Positions 32,535 through 44,500 of a stretch of 64,000 nt of DNA are shown in pieces. The DNA comes from Phlebotomus papatasi. Taxonomy: Eukaryota; Arthropoda; Insecta; Diptera; Psychodidae. The stretch covers positions 96,071,417-96,135,416 of the forward strand of contig NC_077222.1 of NCBI RefSeq assembly GCF_024763615.1, given 5' to 3'. The notes under the pieces were generated by a model that was not told the DNA's origin, did no database searches, and worked only from the letters and a program-made list of their open reading frames with translations. A program made the translations under genes and the position numbers. Position 1 is the stretch's first letter, and each line of letters begins with the position of its first letter.

Positions 32535-35500
32535 GTGAATTGAGGGGCTTCTTGGGGGAGTTATTTTTGAAGTTTGTAATCCAATTGATTGGCTTTTTAG
32601 GTCAGAGAACAAGAAGGCTGCTCTCGAAGAGACGAAGAACTACACGACTCAGTCTCTGGCCAGTGTTGCATATCAAATCAATACACTGGCCTACAATTAC
32701 CTCCAATTGCTGGATCTGCAAGCGCAACAATTAGCTGAAATGGAATCACAAATGAATCACATTGCACAAACTGTCACTATTCACAAGGAAAAGGTGGCCA
32801 GGAGGTAATTCGGGATTAAGGAAGGATCTCTGGGAAGGATTTTTATTTGTGGCGCTTTTTTTTTGCAGGGAAATTGGGGTACTAACGGCCAATAAAGTTA
32901 ATGCTCGTCAGTACAAAATTGTAGCTCCTATGAATCCCGAGAAACCTATTAAGTACGTCCGGAAGCAGATTGATTACTCGCTGCTGGACGAAGTTGGCCA
33001 TGGAGTTGCTTCAGCTCATGCTGCCATGAAGCAGAAGCACCGTGGTTCCAGCCAGAGTTCCATCCAGTCTGTCGGGGTTACTTCTGTGGGACCTCCGCCA
33101 ACCACGAAGCCCCCGACGCCTCCGCAAATGTCCCGGGGGAACACTGGGACCCTCGGGAAGTCAGCCGGAAGCACTGGGACTCTTGGAAAGGGTTCTCGTG
33201 AGTACAGAACGCCTCCGGTTGTCGTTCCTCCTCAGGTAATCCGCTCAAAACGATCAGGAATCCTCCGGAAATTAACCATTCCATTCCTCAATTCCAGGTT
33301 CCGTCTCATTACGCTCCCAATTACCCAGTAGGTCATCCCAGAAGGGCTCCCACAGAACGTGGACCCGGCTACAGTGCCCTGCCAATGCCACCGAGTCAGC
33401 AAATTGCCACGCACATTCATGCTCCGCAAATCGGGATGGTCCATCCAATGCCAGCTCCTCCGTCTTCGGTGTTTGACAACAGGGACAGCATGCCACGTAA
33501 GTACCCTGACTCATGGCCATATTTCATGGGATTTTCAGCTTCTCGAGATTCCTATCGATTCACCACAAATTTTCCCCTCCAATTGCTCGTTTGCATGCGA
33601 AAAGCCGCTAACGCGGAAGCTTATCGCACATTTGAATACTTGAATCATTATCGGGAGGGGCGCTCAGTGGGATGTTTGAGGAATTTTCCCCACATACCGC
33701 AATGTCTGATGGATTTAGACAAGATCTTGTGGGCAGAAAATGGTATTCATGTAATTTACACAGTGGAATTCTCGGAAATTACATTCTTTTTAGTCATTCT
33801 AAAATAGATTTTTCAATTTTCTCAAGATTTATTGGCAATTTAATTGGCTTCATTGAGTTTCAAAAAGAAATCTACCCACTTGATTTTACTTGATTTAGGG
33901 TAAGTGTGCCAAATTCCGGCCAGTTTTCAATTTCAGACATCTTTTTTGTTCCTCGAATTTCCATGAACTTTTAGATTTTATGTACTCTAGAGATTATACA
34001 ATGCAAAAGAATAACAAAAAATGTAGCTTAGACGAACGAGATAGCGTGAAAAAGATATTAAAGGAATTCCCGAAGGGCAAGGAACTATGAAATTGAAGGT
34101 GGCCGAAATAGGGCGCCAAGGCTATGTCTATATTTTTATTCATTTTAAAATGTTTTAAGAATGATTTTAGAGTAAATAAATATGATAAACTCTTCACAAG
34201 GTTTCAAGCAACATCCTTTCAGAAGAAAGAATAAAAAAAATCAATTTGAATTTAAAATATTGCATTTCAAACGTGAGACTTTGACGCTTACATGCAACTA
34301 TGCCGAAATTTGGCACACTTACCCTACTGTGATTTTTTTAAAAATAAAATTAGGGTTGAAGCACATTGACCGGCAAAGGTCAAAACCTGGATTAGTAGAG
34401 ACACACACCAGTTACAAAACTTACACACAATAAATTTACAATTTCAAAAGTGGAAAGGGAAAATCTCTCTCGTTCAATTTTTTAGTACCAGTGCAAACAG
34501 ACGTAATTCCCACGAAATATTTTATTCCGAACGGGAAATTCGGATGTAAATTTCCATATTGAACTGTCAAATTTTTACCATCTGCTCTATGCGCCTCTGG
34601 TGGACTTCAAAGGTAGTTTATATGGTTCGTTCTGGCTATAACTGTTCAGTGAACTTTGACAGCTCTTCTATTAAATTCTTTACATTTTTTAATAATGGGA
34701 CTGAAAAGAAAATGTTTTGAATCCAGCTGATTTTATTTAATTCAATCCACAAATCCTAATATTTTTTCCACATTTTTCAAAATTTACTACAATATTATTA
34801 TTCGTTTTCAAATTTGTTTTCAAAATCATTTTTTCAATCATTATATTAGATCTTATTACAAGTGTTTTTCATATATTATTTGCTCAAAACCAGTTCAAAA
34901 TAAATTTTCGGAATTTTCCGGAAGCAAAAAGCTATCTCGAGGGAGATCGCTCTTTGCCCCGAAGACCATTTCATAAAATTAAACACTTCACTCTCCAACG
35001 AAAAATCACCATTTGCAATTCAAAATATTTGAACGCTTTCGGGCACTTTCTTGCACTTTTGCAGAGCGCGCTAGTATAGCAAATTTACCACTTGCTCGTG
35101 GGAATTCCGTCTGTTTGCACGGTACAAGACTGTTCTCAAGTGCACCTGCATTATCGACTTTTGTTTGTGTTGGTTCCTGTCACGACTAATTGGTGATTTT
35201 GGAACATGACGAGGAGTGAGGAAAACAGTGAAGGCAGGAACCAACACAAAGAAAAGTCGATAATGCAGAAGCACTTGAGAGCAGTAAAGTGCTAATGAAA
35301 ACTCTTCATTTTTCATTGGAATAACACCTAAATTAATTTTGTTCAAGACACAAGGAATCAGAGAGACCATAATAAGGAAATTATTCAAGGTAGTGCAGAC
35401 AATTACCTTTTTTTGGTATGAATCTGGGCCATCTGGGCTCACTGTAATTGTCGCCTATATTTTAAGAAAATACTAAAAGAACCTGGGGCAAAATGTGATA

Positions 35501-38500
35501 AAACAAATAAGGAAAATCAGCTTATTGTAGGTGATATTTTTAACGTGAAAAAAAAAAGTTTCTTAACGTAAAAAATGAAAAGAGGAATCTTTCTCCTGGA
35601 CCTTTTTTGTAGTACATGACTGTTCTCAAGTGGTTGAACAAAATCTGCTTTTATTTTGTTGATTCCTGTCACGAATTTTTTGCGATTTTGGAACACGACG
35701 AGGTCTGGAGAAAATAGTTGATACAGGAACCAACACAAAGAAAAGTCGATAATACAGAAGCACTTGAGAACAGTAAAGTGCTAATGAAAAGTCTTCATTT
35801 TGCATTGGAATAACAACATCACTTATATTCATACACAATTTTCTTTGCAATGAATTAGTAAAAGACACATGGAATTAGAGAGACCGTAATAAAGAAATTA
35901 TTCAAAGTAGTGCGGACAATTACCTTTTTTTTGGTATGAATCTGGGCCATCTGGGCTTACTGTAATTGTCACTTATATTTTAAGATAATACTAGAAAAAT
36001 CCGGGGCAAAATATGACAAAACAAATAAGGAAAGGCTAATAAAAGCTAGTGATAAACCTAAATCAGCGTATAATAGGTGAGATTCTTAACGTGAACCAAC
36101 TGGAAAATGAAACTTTGGATTTGAGATTGATGTTGCGGGATACAATGCAGAAGTTACAAATTATGAAATAATATTGCAATTCCCATGAAAAGGGGAAATA
36201 TTTCTCCTGAACTTTTTTTTTTAGCACAAAACTGTTCTCAAGTGCTTTTACAAAATCGACATTTCTTTGCGTTTGTTCTTGTTACGACTTTTTCGCTTTT
36301 TTTTTTTTAAAGACGAGGACTGAGGAAAATAGTCATGACAGGTACCAACACAAAGAAAAGTCGATAATGCAGAAACACTTGAAAAAAGTGAAGAAACACT
36401 TCCGTTAAAAAAAATCATGTACAGAAGAAAGATTTCCTCTTTTAATTTATCATTGAAATAGCACATAGGGGAAAGTACTCTCCTTTCGAACGTTCATGCC
36501 TTCGAATAATGTGTGTTTTCTTTTATTTTTCCTAAGAGACTTATACATTTTTATTAATTTATTAGTTATCTCATCGTCAATTATTAATAATTACGTGATA
36601 ATTATGTATAAATGTCTTAGGGAAGATAAAAGAAATTCACATTATTCGAAGGCAGGAACGTTCGAAGGAAGAGTACTTTCCCCTAATTGTTGATTTTTGT
36701 AAACTTTGTCTTTGGAAATCATGTCTTTCATACATTTTGCACAAGTATCGGAAATTTTACACAAGCATATTTTATAACTTCCAAAAAATTTCCCTTTTCT
36801 CAGAAAATGTCCTTTTGCCCCAACGGGAGATACTGACAACTTCCCAAAACACAGAAAATTTTCCTTTGCCCCAAAGAACGAAACTAAAAACTTTCCAAAA
36901 CACAGAAAATTTCCCGTTGCTCCAAAGAACGAAACTAAAAACTAAAAAAACACCGTAGTAATTTCATTATTTTATTTTACAAAATATACTTGTGTAAAAT
37001 ATACATATGAAAGACAAGATTTCCTAAGACAAAGTATCCAAAAAAAACAAAAATTACCGAAGATAAAGATTCCAAAAACAAACTGAGAAAAACAAAATTG
37101 TATAAAACAAAATGGAAAAAACAATGATTCTGCAAACCAATTTTAAGTATCATGGTCGAGTTGTGTAGAGTTGACCTATGAAGTTCAAATGATTTAGAAA
37201 GTTTTAGCATTTTGCGGGACCTTTAATTTGCTCTCTTAGGCGGTCTCAGCCTAAAGGTTTAGCCCAGTTCCCGAAGGTCTCAAAATCCTAAATGGCAGAG
37301 CAATTTTATTACTTTTTGAGAGCCTAACCGTGCTATCACACTAGGATTTTTTTTTTAAATTTGTAAATTCAATTTAATTTTCAGATGAATGGTTCCTATG
37401 CGTTATTTTGCATTAAAAATCTATTGAATTGATAGACTTTTCGCTTATTTATCGATATAAACTAATACTACTTGGCCTCCAAAATATGTTTAAACATGCT
37501 AAAATATCATAAATTTGGTTGCTCAATTAAATTTAAATTCAGCAAATTAAAATGTTAAAATTACTGACAATTTCAATTTTACTGCAGGTTAACAAGTATC
37601 TTTTTGAACCAAATTGTTCTTATTAAATTTATTCACTCGTAATTAGTTATTATTTGTGGCAAAAAAATAAGTAAAGTGATTAGTGATAAACTTGTACGGT
37701 AGTGAAGCTTCATAGTATCGAGAGTAATTTGGTGAGCTCCTTCAAAGCCATTCGAAAGAAATTATGGTGCCAAGAAATCTTCTGTTTGTATGACTTCACA
37801 CAGATTTTCATAGAGTTGCTTCACGAGCTCCTTTGGCTACGACTCTTTCTTTTGGCTTTGAGGATCCTTTTGAATAACAGATAAGTGACATGTTGTAAGA
37901 CATTTTATTAAGTTCTATTACACATTTTCAGGATTCATTCACAATCAAAAGTTTCGCGTAACTATTTAAAATTGAGCAAATTTCATGCAAAATGTGTCCT
38001 GACTGTGAGAATTTTCAAGTAAACTCTAGAAATCTTATAATGCTCAATTGGCTCAATTGAATTTAAAATTAAATTGTGCAAATCCTAGTGTGATAGCACC
38101 GTAATATGTTTTTTATCTTTAATAATTCAATCCAAAGTTAATTTTTTTCCAAAAAATCTTGATTGACAAAAAATTAGAGCAGTTAAGCCATATGGCTAAG
38201 CCTTAGCTCTCCTCAAAATCGATCAAATAGAACTGGAGATATGACCTTTTGAATTTCGTGAACTTGGACCCCTCATATCTCCGGTTCTCTTGTAACCATA
38301 GTGAATCCACGCAACTTTTTGGAAACTTCATAGCCTAGGATATACAACAGTCTAAAATTTGACGAACTTGCACAATAATGGCGCTAAAATTAGTTTGAAC
38401 TTTCACACTATCGCAGCGTCACCTGTGGTTACTTTTAACTAAAGATTCTTTATATAACCTTCCATCTGAAAGAGTGCTCATCGAGACGAAAACACTTTCC

Positions 38501-41500
38501 AAAATTTATGTTAAAATGTTAATTAGAACCGGAGTTATAGACCGGGTAATTTTTGAAGTTTGACCTTTTATAGCTCTAGTGGTGAATTTTTAAACTGTCA
38601 CTTGAAATACACATGAAATAAAGACAAATACATAAACAAAAATTTAGATAAAAATAATGTTAATTAGAATCCGAGATATAGGCTGGACAATTTTTGAATT
38701 TTGACCCCTTATTTTTAGTTTAGGCCAGCGGTATCCGAATGATCCATGCCATAATAGCGCTCCTAGCGTTTCCGAACTTCCGATGTTGAAAGAAGGTGTA
38801 ATATTTCACGAGATTTTCCTAAATTACCCTCTATGATTGAATTTTGGCAATTAGAACTGGAAAGGCGTTTAGAACATAGTAACTCTTATAGATAGGTTTA
38901 TGCCGAAATTAGACACTTTCTGATCCTCCAGAATACTTAGCTCGGAAAATTTAACGGTAAAATATCAGTTCAAACTGATCAAAATTATTCCAATTAACAA
39001 GGTTACAATGATGATCAGGGAGTAGGAAAATGCTTGAGTCAAAGTTTGGGACCGATCAGAGAACATGAGATTTGTTTTGGATTACAGAAGATGGGATTGT
39101 TAAGAATTTCACCTAATAAAACGTCATCTATCAATCCAGTAAATATTTTCTTTTACAATTTTGAGATTTTCTCGGAGAAACATTTATTTATGAGATGAGA
39201 ATAAAAAAGTATAAGAATAATCCAACAGAAACGTGAAGTATGGAAGTGACAGTAATTGGAAAAGTCGAATTGCGAATCTTGTGCTTTTCACAGAATTTAC
39301 GGTAAGCCGTAAGGCGGTTCGAGGAAATGGAAATAATATTGGAAAATGTGACTAAGGCTGGTATGCACAGTAACAGCTGATTTATTAGGCTTATTTATTA
39401 ATTAATCAGAAAACCTATGCACAAACATAGAAAATGACGTACCGAAAGCTCTGTTAATAAATCAGTTGGTTTCCCCTATCCACCGCCCGAGGGCAGGACT
39501 AACGCTGAGAAAAACTTGAGAGGTGTTTCAATTTAAAGAATTCTGTACATTTTGAAGCATTCAAGATTTTATTTTTTAGGTTCATTTTAGGTCTTTTCAC
39601 TGTGAGATGTTGAAAATCTTAGTAATGATGTATGAACATTTGTTTTCTTTGTGGATTTCGCAAAAATAGTGTTATTTATTTGTAAAAGAAAATGTGTATT
39701 CTTTTTTTGTAATACATGACCCCTCTGGAATTTTCTACACTAATATTTGATAAAAAAAGTAATGAATAGTCAGAAAATATTATAGAGCAAGATCAGAATA
39801 AACGCAGAATTTGAAAATATTGATAAATTAATTGAAAGAATTGTTAAATCTTTGGGTAGATAAAAATCAGTGTGTAATGCTCAAAAGAAAAACAAAATTG
39901 AAAAAATAGAGGCGAAAACAGACGAAAATTTATAAAAATTATAATAAATATAATTTATAAGTAGAAATCTATCCATTATTCCTCAAATGAAGTCAATGTG
40001 TTCACTAAATCTTTAAAAACAAAACTGTTAAAATCAAACCCCTTTTGGAATATGTAAAATTTAATGACAATGCCTCCTTTTCCTCACAGTCCCAGCTTAA
40101 TTTCACTTGATTTAAAAAAAAAATGAAAATTTTTAAAGTGTCTCATCAAAAATGTTTTACTTGATTTTAAGGTAATCACCTGTAAAATTGTATAAGACCA
40201 CATAAATCGCAATTTATTTCATGAAATATATCAATTCCTAATGTTTTTTCTACTTAATTTGACGATAATAAGTCTAACAAGCTCCTCTCGGGGAGCATGT
40301 TTATAAATCAAAAATTTTATTAGTTAATAATATGTTAAGTACTGTGCATAGGAACACTTATTAATTTAAAATTAAGCTTTCAACGGCCATTTTAATAAGA
40401 AACTTATTTATAAATAAGTAAGCTGGTTACTGTGCATAGCTTTTCTTATTCATTAACGAATTAATAAGTCAACTGGTTACTGTGCATACCCCCCTAAAAC
40501 CATTATAATTACTCTAAAATATCCTCGACTCTGATGTGAATTTGCAGGTTTTAATTTTCCTCCTAAAAGTTTCTGGTCATTAAAGTGTATGTTTGTCATT
40601 GTAATATAATTTATCAATAGAATTGAGCACTACACGATAGAGTTCAACTCATCACACTTTTTGCAATTTCCATTTTGGGCTATCAACAGTAATTGACCTA
40701 AATGCAACAAATGAAGTTTTTTATTTCGCCTGTCACTCGCAGAATAATTTCATTTAGAAAAAAAGGGAACATTTATTTGGTAATTGATACTTTTTCAATT
40801 TGAAAGAATTTAACAAATAACCATAAAATTGTAAAGCAATTAATTTGAAATGTTTTTTATGCCTTTTTCAATTGCATTAAATCAGTTACAATTTATTGTT
40901 TTCCATCTAATTTTTTTTAACACATTTATCAGCCTGTACCACTTAATTTTAGTGAAAGCAATGCGGAATTTAAACAGATAAAAAAGTAGTAATTAATAAA
41001 AATTTCATTTTCTCTTTTGTAGGAGTATCTTCAACTGAAGATCATTTTTAATGCAAAATTTTATCAATCACAAATATTCATTTATTTACTCTTTTTTTAA
41101 TTGCTTTGACACGCTAAATATTTCATGTATTTTTTCAAAAGACCATATTAAAATTTATTTATCTAAAGAAGCTTTTTATTATGCTGAAGACTTCTTCGAA
41201 TGCTCGAATTCATTAAGTTAATAAATGCTATTGATTTCGTCGAGAGACGTGATACCATACGTGTCTTAATCCATTTCACTATTTTGCATACAGAGGGGTT
41301 GAACTGATAAACAAAATGATATAAAATTGTTGCTTTTTTAATGTCATCTGCAGCTGCATATGCTCTCTCCAAAAACAATTTTTGTTCAGGTATCGTTTAA
41401 TAAGTTTTGGCCAATTAATGTTAACGTTTTTGAATTTTTGCAATAATGTTGAATATGAGAAGATTGCACATCATTAGTGAAAACATCACTGAACTAATTC

Positions 41501-44500
41501 TATTTTAAGCTGGGATCCTTAAAGATAAACCCCAATCGTCATTAAGATTTGTACGACGACAGAAAGTCACTGGAATTTGAAAAAAAATCTTTTCAAACCT
41601 TTTTTATTTCTCATAAATTCTAAGGAACATTGAGTGAAATTTTGGGATAACATTTGGTTATTTATAAGAGCACTTACCTTCACTCAAGAGGAAATAAAAG
41701 CGTAGTAATTGTGCTGCTTGAGTTTCATAGTTTCGCTGTTTGTCCGTTTGTCCGGCCATTTAGATTACCTTAAGAACATCTGAATAGGATGTACAGAGGA
41801 TGCAACCAAATTGAGGAGACGGTTACTTATCATGTGTGCTACTGTCCCAGTTTTATATAACATCAGACGGGTGCTGTTGGGTAAAGTGGTGCTGTCTGAT
41901 GAAGATTTATCAAGATTAAAACCGCCCTGATTAATGGAGTTTATCCGAAAAACGGGCTGGCTTGAACCATCTTGCCCTTAATAGGGGTTAAGGGCGAGAC
42001 CAAACAAATACTGCAAGCAACCGCCCCCACTGTAATCTATAATCTGTCCGGCCGTTACCACGCGTAGAGGCCAAAAGGTTAGAGATAGAGACTTTCCAAT
42101 TTCGGTAAACTCCCCCTCAATTATATACCATCAGATTTATCGCGAAAATTTGTCGTGAATCTGCTATAAACTGAACAAATGGTAAAAATAACTAATAAAG
42201 TTTTTTTTTCTTGAAATGCAACACTCACTAGAATTAAAAAGTAGCGAGATTGAAAATGAACCAATTGAGTAAAAAGTTTACTGCAGTATCTCCTTACAAA
42301 ATTAGGTTACTAAAAAAGGATGATTAGAGTATCATTGGAAAAAAGGGAAGTCTATAAATAGTCGATTGTTTGCAAAGTTTTCAGATCTGACTCCAATTCT
42401 TTCTCAATGATAAAATCGAGAGGTTCATTGCAAAAGAGGATCCCATTCTGCACCCTTACCCTTAAAACAATGCGTCGGGTCAGTATATACTTCCATAATC
42501 CTAATTTGTCATTTTCATTCGCCATTTTGAGTAACTATCAAAATCTATAATTTATCCGATTGGAGTGAAATTTTAGTATATCGTCAGTTAAATCAGCATT
42601 TGTCATAACTTCCTTTTGACAACTTTTCAGGAGACGAAATTTTCAGTTCAATATTATTTTTCTTAAAAATGAGCCCCGAATGCGATACTTTTGAGTCAAA
42701 ATAATAAAAGTGGCACTAATAAACTGTAAGTTAACTCGAGAAAATCTTTATAAAATTATTTAAAAGCTGAGATATTGAGAAATATGTTAGAAGAAACACA
42801 ATAATATATTGTCGTAACTTCCATCGTTTATAAAGCCGTGACTTCCAATGTATGTATGAAGATTCTGGAAGTTTTACAATTTTCTAAAATGCATTATATC
42901 AATTTGAACTATTCTAGTGATAATAAGCGCCTTTATTTGACTAAATTAGTCAATAATACTGTTATCCCTGTCCCTAGAAGCTTTTATTTCATAAGTTTTA
43001 TTGAATAAATTTTGTGCGCCACGTCGCTTGTTTTGTTTTGAATTAATGACAGATGGGTAGGGATTTTTTCTCACTTTTTTCTCGCAAATATTGAATTAAA
43101 ATGATTTCATGTTACAATATTCGCACTGTCTTTGGATATTTGGAAGAGTTTATAAACGTTTTATTGAGAAATATTGCAATTTTGCTGCAAATTACAAGCC
43201 ACGCAAGTGAGCAAAAGAAGTTACGGCAAATGTTGATTAGAGAAAATTTTGTATGGAAATTTGCCGTAACTTCCCCAAAAATGGAAGTTACGACAAATTC
43301 TGATAATTTTTTCTTAATTAAGGGCACTTACGATAATTTTTATTTAAAATAATTTTTTTTTGGGCTTATAAAAGTTTCTTTTTCACGAGTGCGTTTAATA
43401 AACAAAATTATGCTGATTCCAAATATGTATATATCTCAAAATCGCAAAAATGAAGTTACGATAAATGCTGATTTAACTGACGATACGTCAAGGCCTTTTC
43501 AGAACGTATCTATGTTCCGGTTTAGGTCAAGTAATTATAGAGGCTCAAACTTTCAAATTTAGAAATATTCATAATTTCGCAATCTTAGTCATCTTATCGG
43601 TTATCTAAAGCTTAAACAAGATGTATTGATAAATACTTAATTGAGATCTTTATTTTCGACTCACTCCAAGTCTTTTACATACATTTAGAATTAGATAATA
43701 GTTAAAATACTCGGAGTGAATCTATAAGTTGAAATGCAAGCGCAATTGGTAAAAGTCAGGCAGAATACTTGGTAAGAACGGATGCCCCCATAGCTCAGTG
43801 GTCAGTGGTCGAACAGTTGCCTAAACGAAAGGTCCTCAGTTCAAGTTCGAGTGGAGGCAGGAATTTTTTCTATCTTTTAGATGAGGAGTGGCTAAAACGG
43901 CTAAAACCAATAACATGCTGTTACAAGCAATAGCATCAGTTTTCTCCTCGTTTGTTTGTTGAATTTTTATAACTTAAAGATAACGCTGCTGTCCTTTTGG
44001 TGATTGTTTCAATAAAGGTAGTGGAGCATTGTTCTGTGTTCATGAGGATGTTCAAATTTTTGGACTTGGAGCACTTGTTTCTAGATAAATACGTGACCAT
44101 GAACTATATCGAATTAATATAATATTCTGAAAAGGCATTGACATTATTTGCAACTATATAGTCAACTATATACAACTATATCAGCTCGATCGGTTGAGTT
44201 TTAGGTTTTGACAGTTAGTCAAAATGGCGGATAGGCACGTCAAATTAAGATAGCGAATATATTATCTTGTAGATCTCGAGAATCTTATATTAAGTTCACC
44301 TTCGAAAACCTAAAGTGAATATCTCTCACCGTTTGGCGCTTAAAAAAGACTTAAAAAAGCATAAGAAAAACGTAACGTAACTTTANNNNNNNNNNNNNNN
44401 NNNNNNNNNNNNNNNNNNNNNNNNNNNNNNNNNNNNNNNNNNNNNNNNNNNNNNNNNNNNNNNNNNNNNNNNNNNNNNNNNNNNNNNNNNNNNNNNNNNN

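Noticed and set aside
43101..43352. Overlapping 83- and 71-aa frames on opposite strands
   Set aside because: Sit on the inner symmetry of the TIR element 42579-43485.
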